From contig RCNN01000062.1 of NCBI GenBank assembly GCA_003667245.1, positions 62,001 to 126,000 on the forward strand: 64,000 nucleotides of DNA, read 5' to 3'. Under the pieces are notes generated by a model that was not told the origin of the DNA, ran no database searches, and saw only the letters and a list, made by a program, of their open reading frames with translations. The position numbers and the translations under genes were made by a program. The stretch is from Heterostelium multicystogenum (lineage: Eukaryota; Evosea; Eumycetozoa; Acytosteliales; Acytosteliaceae). Below, in pieces: positions 1-12,178 of the stretch. Each line of letters begins with the position of its first letter. Within the stretch, counting starts at the first letter, position 1.

Positions 1-2075
1 TATGATCTTTAATCTTTGGAATGTGTTCGATGGCAATAACTATTGGGTTGAGAATACGAGAGATCTGGGTGTACTTATCGATAAAGGTAAGGGCATTGGG
101 TACGTTATGATCTCCAAGATGAACAACGGATGAACCAACCCAGTATTGACCGACCTTGGTTTGGGCAGAATGGAGGATCTTACCCATAGCTGATGAAATC
201 TTTGGTGCTTGTTGGATACGGTTCAAACCTTGACCAGTGTTACGGAGTGAGTATGAATTTCCACGGAGCAAATCAAACTCTGCCAAGTACCAGAGACGGA
301 ACATATCGTGGAGGATCTTCTTCCAGAGTGTGAGTGATTGATAGACGTACATAAATTGTTTTTGGTGGGAGTGATTGAGACGAGCACCGGCTTGTCCTGG
401 TGTGATTCTCAAAGAGAATTGATCTTCGGTATCTGGATCAAAGTGTGTCTTGAGAAGTTTAATCATTTTTCTTACAGAGTCACGATTCTCTCTGAGATAG
501 GTGTGATTGTCACCGATTGAATAAATACATTGTTCGATTTGGTCTATTGATAGTGTCGATGAAGAGTACTTTTTGGCGAGAGTCTTAATGGCTTTTTCCT
601 TAAATCTTATCTCTTGTTGGATTGTGTAACGATCCTTGCCATCTGGGAGCACTTCTTTGGTGGCAATCTCCAACAAAGGATCACTAAGAAGCTCGAGTCC
701 ACCGAGCTCTTCCAAAACTGAGTAGACAGTCTTCAAGTCAGAGACCAATTCCAATCCGAGCGATTCTCTAATCTCACGCTGACTAGAATCTTGGAGCAAA
801 TGAATCATCTTTCCATATTCAGATCTCATTTTTGCTGGATTCATAATCTTATGTCTTCTACCAATTTCAAAAACAGTTTGGAAAAACTGTTCATTGTCAG
901 AGAAATCTTTCTTTTCAACTAATTGCTGTCCTTTCTTGAAATCACTTGAAAAAGAGTATTAATAAAAGCATGTTGCTTTAGTACTCATGGTCAATCTTAC
1001 CTAGCAACTAATAAACCACAAAGAAATAGCACAAATATGACGCAATTGATCGTTGATACGCTTTGGACGGTTGTTTACTTGGATATCAACTTTATCAGTG
1101 TATTCAGAGACATGAAGTGATGCCTCTAGAAGACGGAGAAGATTACGTTCTTGGAGTGTTAAACGCACTGGAATATATTTGGAACGCTCAGAGAAGTAAT
1201 TGTGGTTGATATTCTTGTCGGGCAGATTGTTTACTTTACGAGCGTAGACGTAGAACTCCTCGTCGTCCATATCGTCGTCATCTGCTCTGCGTCCATTTGA
1301 TACTTCAGTATTGTTGCTATCGTGAACCATCTGATTGAAACTACGATGACTCTTGAGTGGATCAGCGCCCAGACCAACTCCCAAACCTTTATTATTATGA
1401 TTATGATTAATATTATTAGTACTACTGTGTATCGAACCACTAACAAAACTACTATTATTATTATTTTGATTATGATTATTATTGTCGTCGTTTGGGAGTG
1501 GCGAATACTTTAGCTGATTGTTGTATATATTAAATATCGATTTATTAAATGCGGAGTTTCCCAAGATGTTCATCATTATTGGTTGTGTCGTCATTGATTT
1601 TATATTGCTATCCATTATAAGACTATTACTATTATTATTTTGGTTGCTATACCTACTTGAGATTTGTGATTGTAGCTTCTCACCTGCTGATGAGGTCGAG
1701 CCTGATGGTCTGTGTGGTCCATTCTCAAAGCTTTTCAAAAGAGATCCAGAGAGCAAGTCGGTGTATGTATGATTCTTTCTCTTTCCTCTTCTGTGAAGAG
1801 ACTAAATAAATGAAATCCATTGAAATTAGTTGCTCTGTGCTGCTATCTGCTGCTAACCTGTTACCTACATATCCACAGACCTCACATAGGTCGTCTTGAC
1901 ACTGATCGCAGTGAATGGAAGCTGGTTGATCTGTACACTCGACGCACATTCCCTTGGGAATGTCATCCTCTTCCTCAACCATATGATCGTTAGTGTCATT
2001 ATCGACTACTCCATCGATGTCATCGTAGGATTCGTCTGATAACGCCTTCTTCAGTCGTTCTGTATTAGAAGCCAT
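1..2075 (-). CDS. UPF0652 (DUF2009) family protein with B-box zinc finger, partial
   Basis: The gene runs off the left edge, so the C-terminus is missing. Exons are 2075-1869, 1801-1001 and 944-<1, with introns of 67 and 56 nt ending in TAG and AAG. The start ATG at 2075 gives an acidic N-terminus, then a B-box-like zinc finger (CVEC, HCDQC, CEVCG, closed by an H-R-R-G-K..NH segment from exon 2). A low-complexity Asn/Ser region follows, then the conserved DUF2009 body, recognisable by NTGQGLNR and VVHLGDHNVPNA. DUF2009 proteins occur in plants, fungi and amoebae and have no established reaction; the B-box suggests a protein-binding role. Exon 2 carries one extra base near 1036-1043: in the sequenced frame it stops just before the intron, while the next frame reads LCGLLVASDFK across a good splice junction. 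Family call is firm; function is unknown. Confidence 0.85.
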
Positions 2076-2153
2076 TTCTACATTACACCACCATCACCAC
2101 CAAATCATATTAATATTCGAACTAGCACAACTACTTCAGCCATTAGATCTTAC

Positions 2154-2364
2154 CAGTTGGTTCAAATGTTCGTTTTTTGTTGTTTGTAAGAGTGGCCACT
2201 GCTGCTTTTATAGAGTCTTTTTCAACGTATTCTTCTTCGTATGATGAGGTTGATAATTTCCTGAATAAGGATTTGATAGAATCGAACTTGAAGAATGATG
2301 CCACAACTATTGCTGAGAATATTAGGTAGAAACCTAAAACTTGAACTACAAGATTCAAAATTTT
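2154..2364 (-). CDS. Candidate membrane-segment exon upstream of the UPF0652 gene
   Basis: An open stretch bounded by a CTTAG acceptor (before 2364) and a GGTAAGA donor (after 2154) encodes one hydrophobic helix (about 22 residues ending ASFFKFD), a Ser/Glu-rich segment and a basic end (NNKKRTFEPT). No in-frame ATG lies in it, so a 5' exon would be needed. If the 76-nt intron 2153-2078 is removed, the frame joins directly to the UPF0652 start codon (TFEPT-E-MASN). It may therefore be an alternative N-terminal exon that would anchor that protein in a membrane, a separate small membrane protein read through to GKI-stop at 2143, or 5'-UTR. I do not recognise a family. Codon composition is coding-like compared with the flanks. 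Confidence 0.35.
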
Positions 2365-2474
2365 CTAAGAATATATTCTAAATAATAATATCGCCAAGTT
2401 GTTGTATGGTTATGAACTTCAAGTCGTAGATATCTAGTGGTAGTTTGCTATAGATCTTCAACTACAAAAGCTAT

Positions 2475-2499
2475 GATCTATCTATCTATCTATCTATCT
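2475..2499. repeat. (ATCT)n tetranucleotide repeat
   Basis: About six perfect copies of ATCT in tandem, followed by two more loose copies to about 2516. Ordinary dictyostelid microsatellite in a spacer. Confidence 0.9.
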
Positions 2500-3172
2500 G
2501 CAGTTTATCTATCTAATCTTTAAAGAGTAGTGAATGAAAGAGTGTTCAATCACTTAACAAACTACTAACTAAATAGATGAATATGTTAATATCAAGAAAA
2601 GTATATATAATTAAACTTATTTTAAAAGTGAATAGAACAATGTTGTTATTTGTTTTGATTTGATTTGATTTTACTGCTATGTTGCTGTTGCTGTTGCTGT
2701 TGTTGTTGCAACAAGATTTAGATTCTAACATACATTTGTAAACAAAATTTGATATTATATTTATATTTTAATAAAAGTTTGATAAACATATCAAATTCAA
2801 ATGTTTAATTGTTTTGTTTTGTTTGATTTGATTTGAGTTGATTAGTTTATATATTATTGAATAGAGTGAATGGTGAGTGAGTGAGTGAGAGAGTGATTCA
2901 ATAATACATAAATATTTGTTGTCTTTCATACATGTGAAAAATGAAAATTTGTATATATACAAATCGCTATCTCTTTCTTTCAAAAACAACCACCACCCAG
3001 ATAACAACACAAAACAAACAACACAATATAGATATAAAAAGACAGGTTCTGTATAATATCTTTTCTTTCTTTCATTAAACTCGCTATTACATTAACTTTT
3101 CGCTGTCGTTTACATTTCTAGTCTACTCCACTCTCATTCACTCAACTCGCTTTTGTTTTTTCCTGCCGTATC

Positions 3173-3197
3173 TATGTATGTATGTATGTATGTATGT
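3173..3197. repeat. (TATG)n tetranucleotide repeat
   Basis: About six perfect tandem copies of TATG in an AT-rich spacer. Confidence 0.9.
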
Positions 3198-5989
3198 TAT
3201 GTAAACAAGAAATGTGATAAAGTCAAATAACTACACTAGTTAATGAGTAAAGTCAACTACGACTAGTACTAGTTCCACTGTATTCAAATGGTAGAGATTG
3301 TCCTTTGATCGATCAAATGAAGAAAACAGGAAGTGACAAGGATTCTACACAACTCCTAAAACAATATCTTTATAAATACAAAAAGGACATATTTATATTA
3401 ATTATTTGATTATTAACATACCAATAAAAATAAATATATAATATAATATTTATAATATAATATCTATATATAATATATTATATCAAATTCTCAACAACAG
3501 AATAATCGAATAAAGAGAACTTCGTTTGTTATTGCTATTGCTTTGAAGAAACAAAACGGAACAACAACAAGAGTTTCGCTGTTCCAATTTGTTTGATTTA
3601 AAATTAAATAAATTCAAAAAAAAAAAAAAAAACAAAACAGTTGGAAATTTATAAAACATGAAAATATTGTTGTGATTCGGTGCCAACCCCAGAAGAAAGA
3701 ATTGTGGCAACCCTCCAAAGTTGGTTATTAATAAATACATCATCGTTGATGATAGGAATCAAGAAGAAACGAATTCGAATTTCTTTAAATTGTCCTATCA
3801 GCTAGCTATGTATTATTAACCAACTACTTGTACAACTACGACATACTATAACAACTACAACTACTACTACTTCTCTGTTCATCTTGAAGGGACATTCTAA
3901 GATGATAATGGATGTAGTTGAGTGTCATAAGATATTATAAGATATTTGTTTTGTTTAGGTTTAATTACTACGACTATCCACTCTCATGCTAATACTAATA
4001 ATGATAATGATTTTGATAAATATAGATCCTCTCAATTGAGGTATCTAAGGTAGGGTTACTATTGATAGATCTATAAATGGATGTAAGGATGGATTGGATT
4101 CAGTGGTAAGCTTATGAATAATCTTTGAAAGATTTGCAGTCAACAACAACAACATTTTTTGATTTAAAGTCGGTTAGAGATGAACTATTGGTCGATCAGA
4201 TCTTGGTTCAGTGCTAATGAATGATCTTAGTAAGCTTAATGCTGACAGTTACTGACATTCCTGGTGATAGTAGATGTGGTTCCTCACAATCACTCTTACC
4301 ACTGAACAAAACAACATGTTGCAAAGTAAAATCATCAGAAACTGTCAAATGTCATTCAACTTAACAGCAACAAACTAAACCTATATGTGTCTAGACTATA
4401 GAATAGTTTTCAAGTGAAAGATGTCGGTTAATAACATTTCTATATTTGATCTAAAGAAGGTATAAAATCACCATTTTCTCGCTTTTAAATATTTTGAGAA
4501 GAAATTTTATTTTGCTTTTTTGCATCACTGACACTGTGCCAAAGACAGGACACCGCCGCAGATTCTGGCAATGAAAAACTGCCAAAAAAATCTAAAAAAC
4601 AACAACAAAAAACTAAACAATAGAACAGAAACCAACACTTTTCAATCAATGAGACCACACCATAGACCATCTCCACAAAACTTTTACAACAACAACAACA
4701 AACCAATCGCTTTCACATGAATAATAATAATAATTATAATATAAATATAATATTATAAATATTATCAAAATCAATCATAGTCTAATCGAAAGGAAATAAC
4801 AATAGTTACATTTCATTTCATTTTTCTTAACCACATTTAATAGATTAGATATATATTGACGGTCTCAGTCCTTTCCTGTCCATTCAATTGAAAGGTAAAT
4901 AACCTAAACCACACACACACGCTCACTTGTTTGTTTGCAAATAAAAAATTATCTAAAATTTTCAAAAATCAAACTTATGATTGTTTGGGTCCTGACTGAC
5001 AGAATTCCAAATTTCTATACAACCGACTACTACAACTTTAATACTACTAGCCATATTCTATACAAACAATAAATCACAAAAAGGGACTCTACCGCATTTA
5101 TTTTATCATTACCATAAACCAACCTCACCACACAACACAAATAAATTCTATACTTATTGATTTTAATCCAATTGGACCTCTTACAGACTCCTATCATTAC
5201 AACTACAGTACCATTATCATTACTATAACATTACCCCAAGAGGACAATTTTTTTAAAAGAGAAGTAATATTACATCATTATTATCGTCATCAACAACAAT
5301 AACAAAAATAACATATATTATTTATTTATAATAAAATTAATAGTTTCCATAAAAATAAATTTAAAAGTCCAAATTACCTTTTTATAATATTATTATATAT
5401 TTTAAATATATAAATATTATTTAGAATTATATATATATATATATAAATCGTAAAAATTTCAGAACTTTAATAATTAACCTCAAATCCATTAAATTAGCCC
5501 CCCAAAACGTTATATCAACACCAAATTCATTGGTTATATAAATTAATTTTAAATTAATTTTAAAAAATTTAATATCAAGAGGCTGGCACCCGATTGTGGA
5601 CCAATATCAATCTAAATTAACTATAGTTCATTTAGATTATCAAATATAATAATATATTATTATTAATATTAATAATACAATTATTTATAACAATACATTA
5701 ATTAGATTGGTATGTAACAATAATAGAAATATATATATTTAAAAGCAATAGTAGCAGTTAGAGGTAATATCAGTTAGCCTTAGTAGCAGTTTAAAAATAG
5801 ATTTAGAGATAGACAGATATTATTACAATGAAGTAATATATAAATGAGTGTTGCAATGGAAATATAAAAGTAGAAGTTAAAAATAGATTTTGTAATTGTG
5901 TTTGTTATATATATATTAGTATTTTTGTAGTTATTATAATAGATGATTTCCACCAATGAAAATATATATAATATATATTAAAATTTACA

Positions 5990-6001
5990 ATAATAATAAT
6001 A

Positions 6002-6057
<56 letters not shown>

Positions 6058-6058
6058 T
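5990..6058. repeat. (AAT)n trinucleotide repeat
   Basis: Some twenty tandem copies of AAT with one interruption near 6004. Read on the minus strand it gives a poly-Tyr open frame, which is an artefact of the repeat. Typical triplet expansion in a dictyostelid genome. Confidence 0.9.
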
Positions 6059-8642
6059 TGGTAAATATTAGAAATGGATGAAAATATGATAGCATAAGAA
6101 GTAGTGGTTATAACAAGTTTGATATTTAGCACTAAGAAAGATAAAGATATAGATTTAGATAGATTTGTACATTTCATACCTTAAGAAATTTACCAATTTA
6201 CTTGAAATAGTGTAATATTGGATTTGTTTATACCAACAACAACGAGTAAATCAGACATTCTATTATATTACTGTAGATGTATCTTATTGTTACTGTTATT
6301 TACTTAATGTAGTTCAAACATGAACAAAATATGAATATTGTTTGGTCAATAGTAGTTTAATACATGTCCTGATTGAATCAAATCAACTCAATATCTCATT
6401 TATAAAATCCAAATATACAAAGGTGTGTGTGTGGTCTTGACTTCACCTCATACTAAAAAATCGATCACATTTTCACACCCCAATCATTATATCCACACCC
6501 ACTCACTTCAACCACATATTTCTCCTGTATTTACTTAGATCGATTCGTAGTACATAATGCATACATCTAATATGCGTAGTATCAACATTGCGCTTCCCAT
6601 TTATTAATTAGACAACGATCTAATCATAGTTTGTGATCACTATTTCATATTGTTAATTTAACATTGAGTTTAATAGCAATACTGTTGTATAGTCTGATTT
6701 GTAAGTTTTGGATATTTGTTTGTTTGTTTTTTGTTTGTTTTGGGAAATCTTATGTTGTGATTCTTATTCATTTATTTATTGCTGTCGTGTAATCCAAGGT
6801 TACTATACCACTTCCACATTTGTAAAGAGTGATAGCAGAATATAAATTTAAAACAAAAATTAACATATTGAGAAACTTGTTTGAGTTATTGTAGAGTATA
6901 GTGTTGTGGTTGTTTTTGATCAGCAATCTATTTACCATATAACCATAACATATGTTTAATTGTAATAGATAGTGAGATCGATTGTGAAAATTAGAATTAT
7001 AATAATATCCAACTCACTCACTCATTTTCACCACTTCAACACTAAGTACCCTCCTACTCACTTTTGAGAATGTTATAACATTTAAAATTTTCAAATTTCC
7101 ATATATCATATCAATTGTTTCCCTACACTTCAGCATCAACCAACAACAACAACAACAACAAACACAACAAACAAAATTATATTATAAATAAAAACCGACA
7201 ATAATATAAATATCACAATATGACAAGAAGAATGAAATAACCACAACCACAACACTATCCATTAACCCAAACACAACATCTCATCTCAGCATATCGCAAC
7301 AATTAAATTATTTTAAACTCAAATGAAATACATCATTCCACAATTTCATGAGTAGGCGGTACCTACTTCAGAAATAAGCAATAAACAGAGATATAATATA
7401 ATAGTTTTATTTATTTATTCTCAGTTTTAATATGTTGAAGCAAATAAAATAAAATCAACAACACCAACAACCAATATAACAAACACAACAATAACATTCC
7501 ATCGATCTCCTCTCATTTTTACACCATTTCTGAATACACATGGGATCATTCATAAATAGAACCAACAACAGTATAAAAATCAACAACTACAACTACCGCA
7601 GCAACATAACACCAAATTAATTAATTCTACATTTAAAATCAAACAATAACATTCATTCATTCATTTATTCAGTTTTGGCAGTAGACAGCCAGTCATAACC
7701 AACACTTCTTCTTGAATCCAGTACCACATTTTTAGCTTTCATTTCATAACCTATCATATCCTATCTTTTTTTCTAAAACTCATTCTTAATTCTACTTTTT
7801 TAAGAATTGTATTTCTATTTGTAAAATATTTCTTTAGTGTTATTTTTATTGTATATTTAATTGTTTCTATAGTAGTATCTATTTTTGATTTACAAAATCA
7901 CAATCTTAATTTTTAGGAAAATCAATTATAATAATCCAGTAAATTTGTATTTACTACCAATCATGAATACTTTTATAACATTTTATAACATTGGATTCCG
8001 ATCCAATTGCATTTAATACAACATCTTCCATTGCAATTCCATTTTTTAGAGAACCAATTAATAATCTATATAAATAATATCAATTGTGAAAGGAATAGTA
8101 ATAATAAAAATAATAAAAATAATAGTAATAATAGTAATAGTAGTAATAATAATATAAAGAGAATAGTAAAACTAATAATAATGATAAAAAGATAATAAAT
8201 AATGAAAATGATACTAATTTTAATAATAATATAGTTTTATAAATATAAAAGTAACATTACATTTAATTGGGAAGTCAAATTATATTACATTAGTTTGTAG
8301 AAAATTCATTCAATATCTAGTCAGAAGTAGTTCAGATTTTCTATTACGTTTACATAGGAATCATTGCTCATTTTTTTTGATTAGACAACCAAGATATTAT
8401 TAAAATAATAACAACAACGCCACCACTAACAACAACAACTACAGAAACAATAACAATCATTTCCCATTAGTATTATCATCAACATTGTTAAATCAACTCC
8501 GAAAACAATTTCCAAATCAAAGACACCAAAAAAAGAAAAACATCAACACTCAATCCAGAAATGTCATTCTTTTTCGAAATTTCGTATTGGAGGTGGTGAT
8601 TCCTCGTCAGAGTCTTCTCCTTCACTCCGAAAGAAAACCAAA

Positions 8643-10331
8643 ATGAATCAAGACCAATTTCCAGTGCAATCGCCACGTTCCTCACCCATTTTAAATAGAT
8701 CCACATCTTTAAATCGATCCACTGACTCGTCGGGATCAAACTCTTCCACTGGATCTCCCAGAGGATTCCTCAGAAACAGTCTGCATGGTCTGAGAAGAAA
8801 GTTTAGCATTTCGATCTATTCACCATCCGACGATGACGAAGACTCAAGATCAAGCAATAGCAGCTCATCTTGTAACAGCAGCAATTCAGGTGATGCAAAC
8901 TCTGCATTTGCTTATGAACTTTCAGATTGCGAGAGTAGCGAATCACTTTATTCATCTGGCAATGAGTTAGCTTCATCGACCTCCTCCATGTCATCGACCG
9001 AAAATTTCTATAATGATGTTCAGATTATCAAGAATTACACAAACTATAGCAGCACTCACAATAAGTTCTACTTGATTCATTTATTCCCACAGGAAGTTGT
9101 CCTTCGAATTCTCTCATTTTTGAGTGCAACCGATTTAATTAGTGTTTCTATGGTGTCCAAGCACTTCTATGGACTGGCAAACGAACGTACACTTTGGAAA
9201 AAGAAATGTTTCCGTCGACAGTGGATCACAGCCGATCGTTTCGACCCACTCTTTGAATACAAGACCTATTACTTTGAAAAAGTTGCCATCAACGCACCCA
9301 ACTGCTTCAAGTGGATTGCACCAAAGCATTTTGGTGCCGTTCCAACCAAGAGATTCAAACATACAGCAACATATGTTGATGGAAAGATTATTTTCATTGG
9401 TGGACAAGAGACTGATACTAAGCGTTTCAACGATATCATCTACTACGATGCCGAAACACATACTTTCTCAAAGCCCATCATCAAGGGAGACCGTGTCCCT
9501 AATTTCTCGAGACACACCTCGGTCTTGATCGATCAAAACATATATGTATTTGGTGGCTTCGATGGTCACGGAACCAACTTTGATCTCGCTGTATTCAAAC
9601 CATCAACCAAGGTGTGGACCAATATTCCCAAACATTATCTCAATGGTAGTCTTCCTGTTTCAAGAACAAACCACGCTGCCTCAGCTGTTGGCAAAACCAT
9701 GTATATCTTTGGTGGAAATAATAACGACGAGTTTGGACACTACCAGGTTCTCGATGACTTGTTTGCGCTCGATACAACAACCATGACTTGGTATCAACCA
9801 CATGTAACCGGAGACAAACCATGCGCTCGTTCTGGTCACTGCATGACAGCTATTGGTACAAAGCTCTATCTCTTTGGTGGTGGAATTTGGAACGAGACCA
9901 GTGGATGGACCGACAAGTTCAACGACATCCATATATTCGACACAGTCAACAACCACTGGACCAAAGCAGTCACCAAAGGCGATATTCAAACCAGCACCTT
10001 TGCTATTTCATTTGCAGTCGGACGATTCCTATTTATATTCGGAGGTGGTAGTAAACCACGTCACTGTGTGACCAACGATATTTATATTTTAGATACAGAG
10101 ACACTCCAGTGGATTGCCCCTTTGGTTGAGGAGCCCAGACCACCTGCCCGTGACATGGGTACAGCCTGTGTTGCTGGTGGCGATGTATACTTTATGGGTG
10201 GATACGCAGGTGGCCCAATAGATTACTTTAACAAGCTAAAGTTTAACTACAAAGTCCTCTCAAATCTGGCATCAAATCAATGTAAATTATTACACACTGG
10301 ATATTTATCGCAAGGAAATAGTGTCATGTAA
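8643..10331 (+). CDS. F-box and Kelch-repeat protein
   Basis: Predicted SCF-type ubiquitin ligase adaptor: the F-box would bind Skp1 and the Kelch propeller would choose the substrate. The 562-residue frame has a Ser/Asn-rich N-terminus (about 1-135), an F-box at about 145-190 (LFPQEVVLRILSFLSATDL) and six Kelch motifs at about 215-530, each with the usual Gly-Gly pair (FIGGQ, VFGGF, IFGGN, LFGGG, IFGGG, FMGGY), enough for one six-bladed propeller. It is a single uninterrupted exon from the chosen ATG. The same frame stays open upstream to about 8454 and reads coding-like sequence (RIGGGDSSSESSPSL) without an ATG, so an upstream exon spliced near 8470 could extend the N-terminus. Substrate unknown. 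Confidence 0.9.
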   Translation: MNQDQFPVQSPRSSPILNRSTSLNRSTDSSGSNSSTGSPRGFLRNSLHGLRRKFSISIYSPSDDDEDSRSSNSSSSCNSSNSGDANSAFAYELSDCESSESLYSSGNELASSTSSMSSTENFYNDVQIIKNYTNYSSTHNKFYLIHLFPQEVVLRILSFLSATDLISVSMVSKHFYGLANERTLWKKKCFRRQWITADRFDPLFEYKTYYFEKVAINAPNCFKWIAPKHFGAVPTKRFKHTATYVDGKIIFIGGQETDTKRFNDIIYYDAETHTFSKPIIKGDRVPNFSRHTSVLIDQNIYVFGGFDGHGTNFDLAVFKPSTKVWTNIPKHYLNGSLPVSRTNHAASAVGKTMYIFGGNNNDEFGHYQVLDDLFALDTTTMTWYQPHVTGDKPCARSGHCMTAIGTKLYLFGGGIWNETSGWTDKFNDIHIFDTVNNHWTKAVTKGDIQTSTFAISFAVGRFLFIFGGGSKPRHCVTNDIYILDTETLQWIAPLVEEPRPPARDMGTACVAGGDVYFMGGYAGGPIDYFNKLKFNYKVLSNLASNQCKLLHTGYLSQGNSVM

Positions 10332-11275
10332 CATAACATTTAAAATAAATTACATATATTATTATTTATTTTAAAAGTAGTTTAGTTCTCTTTATTTTGA
10401 TTGAGCAATCAATCAATATAAAACACTATTCAATAGTAAATTGAATCAGATACCATAATAATGACCACAATCATAAAAGATGATATAGTTTATTAATTTT
10501 ACTTGATGATTCAATTATCATAATAAAGATAGTACAATATATATATCAAGTTGATAATCAAGTTCACTAGTATACTATTAAGAGGGTAATATATCATAAA
10601 ACAATAATTTGTTTTAAGACTTTAGTTATGTTCTAAGGTTATATTGAAGTTATTAATAGATGACATGTTCATGTTAGTAAATTTGGAAACATGTCATTTA
10701 GAGGTAGAACTAATTTAGATCAAACATTTTGATTTTTATACCTTTTTGTAATACAAGATTATCAAATTTCCAATTATTCTTTTATCAGTAATAAAGTATA
10801 ATCTTATCTGAAGATTTAATTGGTTCTAAGATTCTAATGGTTTCAATTAGATTAGAATTCTAAATTGTAACACAAAACAATAATTAACTTTAATTCATGT
10901 ATCTCAAAATTACAAAAAAATATTTATAATTATAACAACACACACACACACACACACACACACCCTTACAAATTAGTTCTTTATAGTTAAATAATACTAA
11001 TAATAATAATAATATTGGGTAAAGGGAGTTGAGAATAATATATTAACTATCCCAAAATACATAAATAATTCAAGTAAAGTAAAAATCAAATTTAATCAAA
11101 AATAACTAAATAATTATCATAAATATAATTAATTATATATAATTAACATATATAAATAGATATTTATTCATTTGAATAATTAATTATAAATTAATATCTT
11201 TTTTATATAATAAATATATATATATATTAATATAGATAATTAATTTGTTTATTTTTAAAAAATAATTAATAAATA
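10332..11275. other. AT-rich spacer with a CA repeat
   Basis: Contains the 3' flank of the F-box/Kelch gene and the promoter of the secreted protein at 11276. A (CA)n microsatellite lies at about 10937-10963. Nothing else recognised. Confidence 0.7.
10937..10963. repeat. (CA)n dinucleotide repeat
   Basis: About thirteen tandem CA units in a spacer. Confidence 0.9.
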
Positions 11276-12130
11276 ATGAAAAATTTAAATTTATTATTAT
11301 TGATTAGTACAATCTTGGTTGTGGTTGTAAAAGGTCAAGTTCCAAACTATTTTACTTTTAAATTGAGTAGATATTATTGTCCTCAAGATAGTTCTACTTG
11401 TATTAAGTACTTGTTGAATGAAGTAAATTCAAAGACCAACGTCAACATAGAGGTAGTTGATTTGATATTTGAACCCCAGGTCAATAAGAGCATTGTTTTG
11501 GCTGCTGGACCAAATGAGGTTGTTATCAAAGGATTCTTTATGACTGTCATGGGTCCTGTCCGTCATTTCCGTGTTCAACATGCATACCGTAGGGTTCCAG
11601 GATCTTCCAAGATGAGTACCGGAACATTCTACCAAATTGAAAACTCTGATATTGCATGTATCCCAGAGAGACAATGTCCCGGAAAGAGAGCTGTTATTCT
11701 CAACGGAAAAAACAATTCTGTCCTTGTGAACTCATATGATGCACATATATATGATAGTATTTTCTTTGACTACTCATGGTTAGAAGGCAAAATTGAAACT
11801 GATCAACCATATAAAGCTATAGTTTATGGCAATATCAACAAAGGAAAGCTGATTATCTCAGATTCATTTGTCAATATAATTGACCCTGTTAACAAATGTC
11901 CAGAACTTCCTCTAGCAAAATGTCAAGAAGGATTTGTCACAACCTATACCAGAGGTCCTGACAGATGTTATGGTTTCGATGGCTGTACTAAAGTTGGAGT
12001 ATGTTCATTTGCAATTCCCCAATGTAAAGTTAATTTCAGACTCGTCAGATATCCATCTAAACCAAGAGGTTGTGACACTTTTATATGTGAACCTGATTTT
12101 TTACCCCTTACCACTTTTAGACAACATTAA
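11276..12130 (+). CDS. Secreted cysteine-containing protein, family unknown
   Basis: A single-exon frame of 284 residues. It begins with a clear signal peptide (hydrophobic LLLLISTILVVVV core ending near VKG-Q), so the product should be secreted or wall-associated. The mature part has scattered Cys residues, including a C-terminal cluster (CYGFDGC, VGVCSF, CKVNF, CDTFIC) that suggests disulphides. I do not recognise the fold. The gene converges on the spore coat gene, with only 48 bases between stop codons. Proximity to a spore coat gene and the Cys-rich secreted design make a sporulation or extracellular-matrix role possible, but that is inference. Confidence 0.7.
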   Translation: MKNLNLLLLISTILVVVVKGQVPNYFTFKLSRYYCPQDSSTCIKYLLNEVNSKTNVNIEVVDLIFEPQVNKSIVLAAGPNEVVIKGFFMTVMGPVRHFRVQHAYRRVPGSSKMSTGTFYQIENSDIACIPERQCPGKRAVILNGKNNSVLVNSYDAHIYDSIFFDYSWLEGKIETDQPYKAIVYGNINKGKLIISDSFVNIIDPVNKCPELPLAKCQEGFVTTYTRGPDRCYGFDGCTKVGVCSFAIPQCKVNFRLVRYPSKPRGCDTFICEPDFLPLTTFRQH

Positions 12131-12178
12131 ATTAAAAGCAATAGAATTGTTTAAAAATGTATATTATAATCATTTATT

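Larger units (their letters stand above)
2365..8453. other. Six-kilobase gene-free AT-rich interval
   Basis: No supported gene. The open frames here are short, in low-complexity A/T sequence, and encode homopolymeric residues such as Tyr or Cys runs. The interval holds several simple repeats (listed separately), poly-A and poly-T runs, and CAACAA-type tracts near 4690, 7140 and 8400. It presumably contains the upstream region and possibly non-coding 5' exons of the F-box/Kelch gene. It is long for a dictyostelid spacer, where genes usually lie one or two kilobases apart at most. Confidence 0.6.

Noticed and set aside
3483..3743. Minus-strand frame with Phe run
   Set aside because: Depends on a poly-A run; no coding style.
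5905..6177. Poly-Tyr open frame on the minus strand
   Set aside because: Produced by the AAT microsatellite.
9135..10071. Several open frames antisense or out of frame to the Kelch repeats
   Set aside because: Shadows of a well-supported coding exon.
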